Assembly: GCA_017463665.1 (NCBI GenBank)
Contig: JAFTOT010000090.1
Span: 1 to 38,816, forward strand
DNA length: 38,816 nt
Reading direction: 5' to 3'
Origin: Clostridia bacterium
Lineage (GTDB): Bacteria > Bacillota > Clostridia > Oscillospirales > CAG-272
The notes below the pieces were generated by a model, which saw nothing but the letters and a program-made list of their open reading frames with translations, ran no database searches and had not been told where the DNA came from. The translations under genes were made by a program, and so were the position numbers. This document shows positions 8,029-16,428 of the stretch, in pieces. The stretch's first letter is position 1, and each line of letters opens with the position of its first letter.

Positions 8029-8394
8029 TGGTGGAGGCGGGGGGAATCGAACCCCCGTCCGAAAATCCCTTGATATAACTTTCTCCGGGTGCAGGACACC
8101 TTTATTGTTTCCCTTACCGTACTCCGGTGCACGGGGGTAACGGTTCGGTAGCTTTTTTATTTATGACCGCTTCAAAGCTAAAGGGCGGTGCACATTTACC
8201 ACTGCATGACGCCGGAGCCAAGGTCGTGGTCCTCCTCGGTCCGACGGGCTGCTTGAAAAAGCAGCGGCACAGCTTACGCTGCCAGTGCTACGTTATTGTT
8301 AGCGTTTAATTTTAAGTTGGAGCTTTTTAAGAGGATCCCCGACCTCTACCCGCTTATCATACCTCAAAATCCCCGTCGAAACCTTTACGCCCCC
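8029..8394 (-). ncRNA. ssrA: tmRNA (SsrA), tag peptide ANNNVALAA
   Basis: The RNA is about 366 nt and rescues stalled ribosomes. It starts with GGGGGCG followed by the tmRNA-typical GGTTTCGACGGGG. It ends with a T-arm (GGTTCGATTCC), a stem pairing with the 5' end (CGCCTCC), and an encoded ACCA tail. The tag frame lies at 8303 to 8274: GCT AAC AAT AAC GTA GCA CTG GCA GCG TAA, which gives ANNNVALAA. The ALAA end is the usual degradation signal. The partner gene smpB lies on the same strand, upstream, with one gene between. The ends are set from the acceptor stem and should be right to within a base or two. Confidence 0.95.
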
Positions 8395-8436
8395 ATGGGA
8401 CGGCACTTTTGTGCCGTGATCTATCGGTAGGTAAAT

Positions 8437-8465
8437 ATTTTAACACGCGCGCGGCGCGATGTCAA
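8437..8465 (-). promoter_or_regulatory. Sigma-A promoter of ssrA
   Basis: Minus strand: -35 TTGACA (8460-8465, overlapping the stop codon of the hydrolase gene), a 17-bp spacer, and -10 TAAAAT (8437-8442). Transcription from here gives a precursor leader of about 35 nt containing a CGGCAC/GTGCCG hairpin (8402-8417), to be removed in 5' processing. Confidence 0.78.
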
Positions 8466-9322
8466 GTGGATTTCTTTGGCGCAAGGCGCGTGTCCCAGCA
8501 CCAATCACACGCAAGATCGAGCCATGCGCCGTAGCGATGCTTTTCGATGCAGGTAACTTTATCGCCCGTAGCGCCGCCGTGCGGCCCTTTTTCAAACACA
8601 TGCAATTCAAACGGAATGTGCAGTTTTTGCAGTGCGGACGCAAACAGCATTGTATTCTCAAAGGGAACAAGCCCATCCTCGAATGTTGTCCAGAGGAAGG
8701 CGGGAGGCGTGCTCTCGGTGACGTGCTTTTCCAACGAGAACATATCGCGCAAGGTCTCATCCTGTCTGCCGCCGAGCAGTTTTTGAATCGACCGCTCATG
8801 TGTAAGTGCCGGATCACTTGTGATCACGGGGTAGGAGAGGATCAGACCGTTCGGACGAACGGCTTCGGTATCGCCGAAATAGTTTTTGGAGATCTCCTTA
8901 TCCCAGTATACGCCGACGCTTGCCGCAAGGTGACCGCCTGCGGAAAAGCCGCAGACATACACTTTATCCGCCGCACCTTGCCATGCGGTCAGATTTTCGC
9001 GTATGTACCGGATCGCGGTGAGCGCCTCCAGCATGGCAACGGGGAAAGGCGTGTCTTCTACGGTGTAGTGCAGGATGCAGACATTGCATCCGCGCGCGAG
9101 GAAACGCATGGCGATCGGTTCTGACTCTCTCTCGGAGGTGAAACTATAGCCGCCGCCGGGCAGTACCAACACGGTCGGACGTGTGCCGACGTTGTATTTT
9201 TGTACATCGCCGCTAAGGTTGGGCACGAACACCTGCATATACGGTGCATACGGTGCGTTTTGCGGTTTCGCCACATCAATCTTGGAATAATCGAGTTCAA
9301 TATTTTTTACTTCGTAAATCAT
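8462..9322 (-). CDS. Alpha/beta hydrolase (esterase/acetyl-esterase-like)
   Basis: The product has 286 residues and no signal peptide. It has an alpha/beta hydrolase core with an oxyanion segment PGGGY (55-59), a nucleophile elbow GFSAGG with Ser127, a probable acid at Asp216 (FEDGLVP) and a catalytic His at 248 (GPHGG). The overall pattern matches the carboxylesterase/acetylxylan-esterase-like group (COG0657, BD-FAE type). It would cleave an ester, perhaps acetyl groups on plant polysaccharide, but the substrate is not shown. Its ATG overlaps the smpB stop codon, so the two are co-transcribed. The ssrA promoter starts inside its stop codon. Confidence 0.88.
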   Translation of the reverse strand: MIYEVKNIELDYSKIDVAKPQNAPYAPYMQVFVPNLSGDVQKYNVGTRPTVLVLPGGGYSFTSERESEPIAMRFLARGCNVCILHYTVEDTPFPVAMLEALTAIRYIRENLTAWQGAADKVYVCGFSAGGHLAASVGVYWDKEISKNYFGDTEAVRPNGLILSYPVITSDPALTHERSIQKLLGGRQDETLRDMFSLEKHVTESTPPAFLWTTFEDGLVPFENTMLFASALQKLHIPFELHVFEKGPHGGATGDKVTCIEKHRYGAWLDLACDWCWDTRLAPKKST

Positions 9323-9783
9323 GATCTTCTGTCCTTCATAGCACGGTCAATATCGCGGGAAGCCTGCCGCTTGGCATCCGACTCGCGTTTATCGTATAAT
9401 TTTTTACCTTTGCAAAGTCCGACCTCGACTTTTACATGCGAACCTGAAAAGTAGAGCGACAGCGGAACGAGAGTGAGTCCATCCTCCTTCACCTTGGAGA
9501 ACAGACGGATGATCTCGCGCTTGTGCATCAGCAGTTTCTTCGCGCGAAGGGGTTCGCGGTTGAAAATATTGCCTTTTTCATACGGGCTGATGTGCACGCC
9601 CAGTGCAAACAACTCGCCGTCCTTGATCTCGCAGTAAGAATCCTTGAGGTTTACTGCGCCCTGGCGCAGGGATTTTACTTCGGTGCCGTAGAGCGCCACG
9701 CCTGCCTCGTATTTTTCCAGCACGAAGTAGTCGTGGTATGCTTTTTTATTCTGCGCGATGATCTTGCCGGTCTTTTTTTCCAC
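9319..9783 (-). CDS. smpB: SsrA-binding protein SmpB
   Basis: The product has 154 residues, the normal length. It binds tmRNA and brings it to stalled ribosomes. Family motifs are visible: NKKAYHDYFVLEKYEAGVAL and GTEVKSLRQG at the start, ISPYEKGN in the middle, and a basic C-terminal tail (KGKKLYDKRESDAKRQASRDI). The start is a GTG at 9783 with a GGAGG Shine-Dalgarno at 8-bp spacing. A long in-frame upstream extension exists but crosses the promoter and is not part of the gene. It is the first gene of a unit with the hydrolase, and ssrA follows on the same strand. Confidence 0.95.
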   Translation of the reverse strand: MEKKTGKIIAQNKKAYHDYFVLEKYEAGVALYGTEVKSLRQGAVNLKDSYCEIKDGELFALGVHISPYEKGNIFNREPLRAKKLLMHKREIIRLFSKVKEDGLTLVPLSLYFSGSHVKVEVGLCKGKKLYDKRESDAKRQASRDIDRAMKDRRS

Positions 9784-9813
9784 GGCGCATACCTCCTTTC
9801 GGTGTTCCAGTTT

Positions 9814-9842
9814 ATTATACAATGAAAAAGCAGTGAAAGCAA
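9814..9842 (-). promoter_or_regulatory. Sigma-A promoter of smpB
   Basis: Minus strand: -35 TTGCTT (9837-9842), a 17-bp spacer, and -10 TATAAT (9814-9819). Confidence 0.8.
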
Positions 9843-9855
9843 GTATAAATTGTTG

Positions 9856-9885
9856 TTTACAAACATGCTCTTTCTGTGGTATACT
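9856..9885 (+). promoter_or_regulatory. Sigma-A promoter of the rimM-trmD operon
   Basis: -35 TTTACA (9856-9861), an 18-bp spacer, and -10 TATACT (9880-9885) with an upstream TGG (extended -10). It is divergent from the smpB promoter. Confidence 0.78.
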
Positions 9886-9928
9886 ATATTTTAATATAGA
9901 AAAAAGATACAGCAGAAAAGGAAACAGG

Positions 9929-10432
9929 ATGAAAGAGTATTTGGAATGCGGAAAAATCGCCAACACGCATGGCGTGCGCGGCGATGTACTCATAGAGTCG
10001 TGGTGCGACAGCCCCGAGGTGCTTGCTGCGCTCAAAACAGTATATACCGAAAAAAACGGCGTTTATGCGCCCGTCAAGATGCAAAAAGCATCCGTCTACA
10101 AGGGCAGAGTGCTTGCGGCGCTGGAGGGCATTACGGTGCTGGAGCAGGCAGCGGCGCTCAAAAACACGGTGCTGTATGCCGCGCGCGGGGATCTGCCGCT
10201 CGGCGAGGGCGCCTATTTTGTGCAGGATCTGCTCGGTTTGCCCGTGTATGAACTGGAAACGGGCGAAAAATACGGTGTGCTGACCGATGTGATCTCGGGT
10301 GCGGCCTCCGATCTGTACGAGGTAAAGACAGAGAAGGGGAAGTTTTTGATCCCCGTTGTGCCTGCGTTTATCAAGAAGATCGATCCCGAAAGCGGGATCT
10401 ATATACAAGCGATCGAAGGGATGTTTGACTGA
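9929..10432 (+). CDS. rimM: 16S rRNA processing/ribosome maturation factor RimM
   Basis: The product has 167 residues and is needed for 30S subunit assembly around S19. The N-terminal RimM barrel has the typical CGKIANTHGVRGDVLIES start. The C-terminal PRC-barrel has VYELETGEKYGVLTDV and FLIPVVPAFIKKID. The start is the ATG at 9929, with AGGAAACAGG just upstream. The stop codon shares a base with the trmD start. The pairing with trmD is the classical order; the usual upstream neighbours rpsP and ffh are not here, and the operon begins at rimM. Confidence 0.95.
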   Translation: MKEYLECGKIANTHGVRGDVLIESWCDSPEVLAALKTVYTEKNGVYAPVKMQKASVYKGRVLAALEGITVLEQAAALKNTVLYAARGDLPLGEGAYFVQDLLGLPVYELETGEKYGVLTDVISGAASDLYEVKTEKGKFLIPVVPAFIKKIDPESGIYIQAIEGMFD

Positions 10433-11181
10433 TGCGTTTTGACATTATGACGCTGTTTCCCGATCTTGTGACGGGAATTCTCGGCGAGAGCATCATCGGC
10501 AGGGCGCAGAAAAGCGGCGCGATCGAGGTGCATGCGCACAACATCCGCGACTATTCCGAGGATAAGCATCGCCGTGTGGACGATACGCCTTACGGCGGCG
10601 GCATGGGCATGCTGATGGCGGCACCGCCGATCGACAATTGCTTTCGTGCGATCTGTGCCATGCAGCCCGAGGATGTGCGCCGCAGGGTGATCTACATGTC
10701 GCCGCGGGGCAGCATTTTCAATCACCGAAAGGCGTGCGAGCTCGCGGCATACGATAACGTTGTGATCCTGTGCGGACACTACGAGGGCGTGGATGAGCGG
10801 ATCCTCGAGGAGGTCGTGGATGAAGAAATCTCCATCGGCGATTTTGTGCTGACGGGCGGTGAACTGCCCGCTTGCATTGTGACCGATGCGGTGGCGCGCC
10901 TTGTGGACGGTGTGCTTTCGGACACGGAATGCTTTGAAAAAGAGAGTATTGCGAGCGGACTGCTGGAGTATCCGCAGTATACCCGCCCGTATGAATTTCA
11001 TGGCAAAAAAGTGCCCGATGTGTTGATCTCGGGGCATCACGAAAATATTGACAAATGGCGGCTTGCGCAGTCGATGGAATTGACGAAGAAAAATCGCCCC
11101 GACCTCTATGCGGTCTGGGAGGCGGCGCATCCGCCCGTGGAAAAGAAGAAAAAAGCAAGGCGGAAAGGAGAAGAGGCGTGA
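10432..11181 (+). CDS. trmD: tRNA (guanine37-N1)-methyltransferase TrmD
   Basis: The product has 249 residues. It methylates G37 next to the anticodon with SAM and so prevents +1 frameshifting. The start MRFDIMTLFPDLV and the trefoil-knot SAM site, with CGHYEGVDERI, SIGDFVLTGGELP and DAVARL, are diagnostic. The C-terminal helical domain (YTRPYEFHGKKVPDVLISGHH) is complete. Translation is coupled to rimM by a TGATG overlap and to the next gene by a GTGA overlap. Confidence 0.97.
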   Translation: MRFDIMTLFPDLVTGILGESIIGRAQKSGAIEVHAHNIRDYSEDKHRRVDDTPYGGGMGMLMAAPPIDNCFRAICAMQPEDVRRRVIYMSPRGSIFNHRKACELAAYDNVVILCGHYEGVDERILEEVVDEEISIGDFVLTGGELPACIVTDAVARLVDGVLSDTECFEKESIASGLLEYPQYTRPYEFHGKKVPDVLISGHHENIDKWRLAQSMELTKKNRPDLYAVWEAAHPPVEKKKKARRKGEEA

Positions 11182-13106
11182 AAAGCGGATTTGGAACATG
11201 GCTTTCGGGCTTTTTGCAAGGCAGCGCGATCATTCGCGGGCTGGACAAACTCGGCGGCTTTCTCTATAAAAAGCTTGGGCAGGGCGCATACAGCTTTGCG
11301 TTCGGCTCGTACGACACGATGTGCGAGACCTTTGAAGACAGCGCGATCGGATCGCGGCAGAGAAAAAAACGCGGACGTGTCAGCCGATTCTTGGCATCCA
11401 ATATTGAGGAAAGCGTATATGTGACCGCAACTTCTTCAATGATGCGTTATCTCAGCCGACTTTCGATGCGTGTTATCGGCGTATTTTTGATGTCGGCGGG
11501 ATTCTACTCACTGCTCGCACAGCTCATTTTGTACCTGTTGGCACCGAGCGATCAAACGCTCCTGTACGGCGCGATTTCGGTTGCGATCATTCTGCTGAGC
11601 ATTCCGTTTTTGTTTTCCAAACGGGCGCTTTGCAGCGTTGTGTATGACAGTGCGGTATTCGGCAGGATCGCGCGGGATTTCTGTGGCTTTCGGCAGAGGA
11701 GCTTCCGCGTGGAGGATAAGCCGACAGGACGTAAAAATGCGGCGTTCATTCTGGGATTGCCGTTCGGTATTCTCTCCTGCTTCATCAATCCCGCTTGGGT
11801 GCTGATTCTCATGCTCGGATTGATCTTTGCATACATTATTTTGTTAAACCCGGAGTGCGGCTATCTTTCGATCTTGCTGATCCTGCCGTTTTTGGTGGTA
11901 CTGCCGCATCCGAGCATCTTGCTGGCACTGCTCACGATGTACACTTTCGCTTGCTTTGCGATCAAAGCGATTTTAGGCAAGCGATCCTGCAAGTTTGAAC
12001 TGCTGGATGCGTTGGTGATCAGCTTCATGGCGGTCATGCTGCTCGGCGGTTTGATCTCCTACGGCGGTATGCAATCGATCAAGGCTGCGTCTATCTATGT
12101 GATTTTGATGCTTGGCTATTTCTTGACGGTGGGACTGGTCAACACCAAGGATATGCTGAAAAAGTCGGCTGCGGTACTTTGTGTATCTCTGCTTCTGGTT
12201 TCAGTATACGGTTTGTATCAGAATTTCACCGGCAATATTTCCGCAGAGTGGATCGACACCGAAATGTTTGAATCGATCGGCGGTCGCGTAGTTTCCACGT
12301 TTGAAAACCCCAATATGCTGGGGCTTTATCTGATCCTGCTACTGCCTTTGCTTGCGGCGGAGATGATCGGAGAAAAGAATTGGTGGAAAAAGCCGCGGTA
12401 TATTCTCACGTTTGCAGCCGGTGCAGCTTGTTTGATCTATACATGGGCGCGCGGTGCGTGGCTCGGCTTCCTGTTTGCCGCGGTCGTCTTTTTGCTCATG
12501 TGGAACAAGCGCACGATGGGCGTACTGATGGCGGGGATTCTCGCACTGCCTATGTTGATTCCGTATCTGCCGGCAAGTATCGTTTCCCGCTTTTCGAGCA
12601 TCGGCGATCTTACCGATACCTCTACCAATTACCGCGTGTACATTTGGCGCGGCAGCACCAAGATGGCGGCGGACTATGCGCTGACGGGTATCGGCATCGG
12701 GGAAGACGCATTCAACCGTATCTATCCGTATTATTCGTTTGCGGGCATCGAAAAAGCACCGCATGCGCATAATCTGTTCTTGCAGCTGTTTATCGAGGTC
12801 GGCATTTTCGGCTTTATCATATTCCTTGCGCTTTTGATCTGCCTGTTCCAATGCGGTTTTTCGATTGCAAAGCACGGTGCAGACAAAGAGGTGCGGCTGA
12901 TCGGCTGCGGCGCACTTTGCGGTGTGTTGGCGGCACTGGTGCAGGGTATGACCGATTATGTTTGGTATAACTATCGTGTGTTCTTTGTATTTTGGTTGGT
13001 GATCGGATTGGTTGCCGCTGCACGGCGGATCGATCATGCCGCGCGGCAAAAGCATATGTACGAAAGCAGCGCATACAGCGTAGACTTAACATTGGGGGAA
13101 GACTGA
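11178..13106 (+). CDS. O-antigen ligase-like polytopic membrane protein (Wzy_C family)
   Basis: The product has 642 residues, with a cytosolic N-terminal part of about 90 residues and roughly a dozen membrane helices. Family signatures in the second half are FENPNMLGLYL, TWARGAWLGF, a long extracytoplasmic loop with TDTSTNYRVYIW, and HAHNLFLQLFIEVGIFGF. This pattern is that of O-antigen ligase/polymerase-like enzymes that move undecaprenyl-linked glycans at the outer face of the membrane. In a Gram-positive cell the substrate would be a surface polysaccharide or glycoprotein. The start is GTG 11178 with AAAGGAG upstream, overlapping the trmD stop; longer versions read trmD in another frame. 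Two DUF4330 genes follow at once. Confidence 0.83.
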   Translation: MKSGFGTWLSGFLQGSAIIRGLDKLGGFLYKKLGQGAYSFAFGSYDTMCETFEDSAIGSRQRKKRGRVSRFLASNIEESVYVTATSSMMRYLSRLSMRVIGVFLMSAGFYSLLAQLILYLLAPSDQTLLYGAISVAIILLSIPFLFSKRALCSVVYDSAVFGRIARDFCGFRQRSFRVEDKPTGRKNAAFILGLPFGILSCFINPAWVLILMLGLIFAYIILLNPECGYLSILLILPFLVVLPHPSILLALLTMYTFACFAIKAILGKRSCKFELLDALVISFMAVMLLGGLISYGGMQSIKAASIYVILMLGYFLTVGLVNTKDMLKKSAAVLCVSLLLVSVYGLYQNFTGNISAEWIDTEMFESIGGRVVSTFENPNMLGLYLILLLPLLAAEMIGEKNWWKKPRYILTFAAGAACLIYTWARGAWLGFLFAAVVFLLMWNKRTMGVLMAGILALPMLIPYLPASIVSRFSSIGDLTDTSTNYRVYIWRGSTKMAADYALTGIGIGEDAFNRIYPYYSFAGIEKAPHAHNLFLQLFIEVGIFGFIIFLALLICLFQCGFSIAKHGADKEVRLIGCGALCGVLAALVQGMTDYVWYNYRVFFVFWLVIGLVAAARRIDHAARQKHMYESSAYSVDLTLGED

Positions 13107-13107
13107 C

Positions 13108-13596
13108 ATGACAGAAGAAAAAAGATCGTTTCGGATCAATATCGTGGATGTTTTGATCACGATCGTGATCGCATGTGTGATCGCGGTGGGCGCGATCATG
13201 ATCGCAAACGCTTTCGGTGTGGATGCATCCACGGATAAGGAAAGCCTGACAGTAGAATATACGTTGCAGTTCAACGGCTTGCAGCCCGAATTTGCCGAGA
13301 AGGTACAGGCGGGTGATGCGGTCGTCGAGGCGGCTAAGCGTCTTGGTCTCGGTACGGTAGTATCCGTGCAGAGTGAGCCGTATACAAAGGATGTATATAA
13401 TGAAGAAACCGGTATGATGCAGGTGGCAGAGCATCCCGATTATGTCACTGTTTATATCACAATTGCGGCAGACGGCTATACATCGGATGAGATGTATTAT
13501 GTCAACGGCGTGAAGATGGCAGTCGGTACGGGTATCAGCATCCATACCAAGAACTTCTGCGGTACGGGCTATGTCAGCGAAATGCTGGTTAAGTGA
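13108..13596 (+). CDS. DUF4330-like membrane-anchored protein (first copy)
   Basis: The product has 162 residues. A short basic N terminus is followed by the motif FRINIVDVLI, one membrane helix (about 12-35) and an extracytoplasmic domain of about 125 residues rich in beta-strands. It matches the DUF4330 pattern of a leading R-N-x-x-D motif before the helix. Function is unknown. It starts one base after the stop of the ligase-like gene. It is paralogous in layout to the next gene, so the two may form a pair that works with the ligase-like protein. Confidence 0.78.
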   Translation: MTEEKRSFRINIVDVLITIVIACVIAVGAIMIANAFGVDASTDKESLTVEYTLQFNGLQPEFAEKVQAGDAVVEAAKRLGLGTVVSVQSEPYTKDVYNEETGMMQVAEHPDYVTVYITIAADGYTSDEMYYVNGVKMAVGTGISIHTKNFCGTGYVSEMLVK

Positions 13597-13607
13597 GGAG
13601 AGAAACG

Positions 13608-14084
13608 ATGAGTAAAAGAAAACTTCGTGTAAATATCCTTGATTTCCTGATCGTGGCTGCGGTGGTGCTTTGCATCGCGGGTGCACTTCTGCGCGGCGGT
13701 GTGAAAAGCACGGATGAAAAGCTCGAGACGCAGACTGCCGTGATCACGTTCAAGGTATCCAATGTGCAGAGCGCATCGCAATACTGCTTCCGTGACGGTG
13801 ACAAGATCTACAGCCAGTCGCTTGGCTGTGACATGGGCAGGATCGTCGGCGAGATCACGGCTACCCCCTCGGTATACTATTACGAGCAGAACGGCGAGAT
13901 CTTCAAAGCGTATTCCGAGGCAGGACGTGTGGATCTTGTCGGTACCTTTGAATGCGTGGGACAGATGAGCGAGAGCGGCTTCTTGATGGGAGGTACACAG
14001 TATATTGCGCCCGGTATGACCACCTACGCCTACCTGCCGAATATCAACGTAAATATCCTGATTACCGATATTACGCTCAAATAA
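13608..14084 (+). CDS. DUF4330-like membrane-anchored protein (second copy)
   Basis: The product has 158 residues. It begins MSKRKLRVNILDFLI, echoing the RINIVDVLI start of the preceding protein, and has one membrane helix (about 11-28) and an outer domain of about 125 residues. Both copies share the order basic start, R-x-N-x-x-D motif, helix, beta-rich domain. The start at ATG 13608 has a GAGGAG Shine-Dalgarno; a start 15 bp earlier is less likely. It is the last gene of the rimM-trmD operon. No clear terminator follows before the ptsH promoter. Function is unknown. Confidence 0.78.
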   Translation: MSKRKLRVNILDFLIVAAVVLCIAGALLRGGVKSTDEKLETQTAVITFKVSNVQSASQYCFRDGDKIYSQSLGCDMGRIVGEITATPSVYYYEQNGEIFKAYSEAGRVDLVGTFECVGQMSESGFLMGGTQYIAPGMTTYAYLPNINVNILITDITLK

Positions 14085-14127
14085 TGCTTAAAAAGTATTG
14101 AAAATTTAAAAAATATTGAAAAGTGCT

Positions 14128-14155
14128 TGCATTTTTTTAATGGATTTGCTATACT
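14128..14155 (+). promoter_or_regulatory. Sigma-A promoter of ptsH
   Basis: -35 TTGCAT (14128-14133), a spacer of about 16 bp made of a T run and ATGGATTTGC, and -10 TATACT (14150-14155). The flanks are AT-rich. Confidence 0.75.
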
Positions 14156-14226
14156 AAATTACAGTAATATACGCATCATTGTGTACTTATGTACCTTTTT
14201 TTGGAATGAAGGAGCGATTTTCTGAT

Positions 14227-14490
14227 ATGATGACGCAAGAAGTTACAATTACCAACAGTGTCGGTTTACATGCGAGACCTGCAACCTTCTTTATCCAGAA
14301 GGCAAATTCTTACAAGAGTTCGATCTGGGTAGAAAAAGACGATCGCAGCGTAAATGCAAAGAGCCTGTTGGGCGTTCTTTCCCTTGGTATCGTAAGCGGT
14401 ATGACCATTACGTTGGTTGCAGACGGTTCCGATGAGGAAGAGGCGATTGCGGGACTCAAGGAGCTTATCGAAAACGGTTTCAACGAATAA
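14227..14490 (+). CDS. ptsH: Phosphocarrier protein HPr
   Basis: The product has 87 residues, the normal HPr length. It carries phosphate from enzyme I to sugar-specific IIA domains of the phosphotransferase system. The catalytic site is GLHARPA with His15 and Arg17. The regulatory site is Ser46 in NAKSLLGVLSLG, the target of HPr kinase/phosphorylase in Gram-positive catabolite control. Numbering from ATG 14227 puts both residues at their classical positions, which supports this start; a GGAG lies about 12 bp upstream. It is a single gene with its own promoter and terminator and no enzyme I gene beside it. Confidence 0.95.
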   Translation: MMTQEVTITNSVGLHARPATFFIQKANSYKSSIWVEKDDRSVNAKSLLGVLSLGIVSGMTITLVADGSDEEEAIAGLKELIENGFNE

Positions 14491-14511
14491 GCAAAAGGGT
14501 GATTATTGAAT

Positions 14512-14553
14512 GGCGGGCATAACGATATTCGTTGTGGTCGCCTTTCTTATTTT
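14512..14553 (+). terminator. Probable rho-independent terminator of ptsH
   Basis: An imperfect stem (GGCGG...AACGA with TCGTT...TCGCC, with G-T pairs and one mismatch) is followed by TTTCTTATTTT. It ends just before the uvrC Shine-Dalgarno. Confidence 0.6.
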
Positions 14554-14565
14554 GCAGGAGGCTGT

Positions 14566-16428
14566 ATGGCAAAAGGAGCAGAAACCCGCGAGGAGCGCAC
14601 GGCGCGCCTTTTGGAGAAGGCGAACTCTCTGCCGCTGCGTCCCGGCGTTTATATTATGAAAAACGCATTCGGTGAGGTTATCTACGTCGGCAAATCGCGA
14701 AAACTGAAAAATCGCGTGTCGCAGTATTTTCAAAACAGCGAAAAGAATATCAAGACGGAAAAAATGGTGGCGGCGGTACAGGATTTTGACTTTTTCCTGT
14801 GCGACACCGAGATGGAGGCGCTCACGCTGGAGAATGTTCTGATCAAGGAGCATTATCCGCGCTACAATATCAATTTAAAGGATTCCAAAAGTTATCCTTA
14901 TATTAAGGTGACAACAGGTGAGGAATATCCGCGGCTGGTCGTTACACGCACTCGCGGAGCGGACCGCGCGAAGTATTTCGGTCCGTATTCGGGAGCGAGC
15001 GTGGCATATAATATCGTGGACACGCTTTGTAAAACGCTTGGGATCCCGAACTGCAAGCGCGTCTTCCCGCGAGATATCGGCAAGGAGCGTCCCTGCATGT
15101 ATTACCAGATCGGGCAGTGCATGGGTGTGTGCCGCAAGGGAAGCGTAAAGGAAGAGTACGACGCCGCTGTTTCGGCAGCGCTTCGCGTACTCGGCGGCGA
15201 CTTCGCTCTGGCGAAAGATGAGCTGGAAAAGCGCATGTATCACTGCGCCGAAACGGAAAACTTTGAGGCGGCGGCAAAATGCCGTGACAGCATCGCGGCG
15301 CTGGAGAAGATCTCCGAGCGTCAGAAGGTGGTTTCTTCCCCCAAAGCGGAGCAGGATGTGGTCGCGTTGTACAGCGATGAAAAATGCAGTGTGATCTCGG
15401 TGTTTTATGTGCGCGGCGGCATGCTCGTGGATAAGGGCGAGTATGTTTTTTCCGCCGATGAGATCCTTTCGGATGAGGATATTCCGAGCTTTCTTTGCGG
15501 ATTATATTCCACGCGTGAGTATATTCCGCGTGAGATCCTTTTATATAATGATACGGATGCCGAAAGTATTGAGGCGCTCGCGGCGCTGCTCAGCGAAAAG
15601 GCGGGAAGAAAGATCAGCGTGCATCGTCCGCTGCGCGGCGAACTGAAAAAGCTGTGTGAAATGGTGCGTGACAATGCCGCAGAGAAGGCTGCCAAGTTTG
15701 CACAGGCGAGTGAACGCGACAATAAAATGCTGGCGAAGCTCGCGGCGCTGCTTGCACTGCCGAGTCCTCCCCAGCGTATAGAAGCATACGACATTTCCAA
15801 CCTCGGCAAGGAGCATATCACGGCGGGAATGATCGTTGCCGAAAACGGAAAACTGAAGAAAAAAGAATACCGTTCTTTTTCAATTCGTACAACCGACGGC
15901 ATCGACGACTACGGCGCTATGCGCGAGACGCTGTCGCGCCGCCTTGCGCATCTTGCGGATGAAGAGGGAAGCTTTTCGCATCGTCCCGATCTGATTTTAC
16001 TGGACGGCGGTGCGGGGCACGTCGGAACCGTGCGCGCACTGCTCCGCGAACTGGGCATCTCGATCCCCGTATACGGCATGGTCAAAGACGAGCACCACAA
16101 GACGCGTGCGCTGACCGATGGCGAGCGAGACATCAGCATCGCCCGTGAGCAGAGTGTATTTGTTTTTATCTACGGACTGCAGGAAGAGGTGCATCGCTAT
16201 GCGGTCAGCCGTATGGACAGCGCCAAGCGGAAGACATTGAAGCGCTCGGTACTGGAGGATGTCCCCGGCATCGGTCCTGCGAAGGCAAAGAAGTATATGA
16301 AGGCTGCGGGAAGTCTTACCGCGCTGAAAGGCGCGGATATCGGCAAACTCGCCGAATGGGGGATCCCGCCCAAAGATGCTGCGGCGATCGTGGCATATTT
16401 TCATCAAAAACAGGAGAATGACACATGA
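14566..16428 (+). CDS. uvrC: Excinuclease ABC subunit UvrC
   Basis: The product has 620 residues and makes both incisions in nucleotide excision repair with UvrA and UvrB. Domains in order: GIY-YIG endonuclease (about 20-105; GVYIM, VIYVGKSRKLKNRV), a Cys-rich segment (CKRVFPRDIGKERPCMYYQIGQC), the UVR motif that binds UvrB (about 220-255), the RNase H-like endonuclease (from about 400; YDISNLGKEHITAGMIV, LDGGAGHV), and a C-terminal helix-hairpin-helix (LEDVPGIGPAKAKKYM). The start is ATG 14566 with CAGGAGG; a longer frame to 14506 includes the terminator region. The stop overlaps rsmD by ATGA. Confidence 0.97.
   Translation: MAKGAETREERTARLLEKANSLPLRPGVYIMKNAFGEVIYVGKSRKLKNRVSQYFQNSEKNIKTEKMVAAVQDFDFFLCDTEMEALTLENVLIKEHYPRYNINLKDSKSYPYIKVTTGEEYPRLVVTRTRGADRAKYFGPYSGASVAYNIVDTLCKTLGIPNCKRVFPRDIGKERPCMYYQIGQCMGVCRKGSVKEEYDAAVSAALRVLGGDFALAKDELEKRMYHCAETENFEAAAKCRDSIAALEKISERQKVVSSPKAEQDVVALYSDEKCSVISVFYVRGGMLVDKGEYVFSADEILSDEDIPSFLCGLYSTREYIPREILLYNDTDAESIEALAALLSEKAGRKISVHRPLRGELKKLCEMVRDNAAEKAAKFAQASERDNKMLAKLAALLALPSPPQRIEAYDISNLGKEHITAGMIVAENGKLKKKEYRSFSIRTTDGIDDYGAMRETLSRRLAHLADEEGSFSHRPDLILLDGGAGHVGTVRALLRELGISIPVYGMVKDEHHKTRALTDGERDISIAREQSVFVFIYGLQEEVHRYAVSRMDSAKRKTLKRSVLEDVPGIGPAKAKKYMKAAGSLTALKGADIGKLAEWGIPPKDAAAIVAYFHQKQENDT

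Noticed and set aside
8127-8309. Short plus-strand open frame
   Set aside because: It lies inside the tmRNA gene and is explained by it.
8402-8417. Hairpin CGGCAC/GTGCCG as a terminator of the hydrolase gene
   Set aside because: No T run follows on the minus strand, and it lies between the ssrA promoter and the mature tmRNA, so it is better seen as part of the precursor leader.
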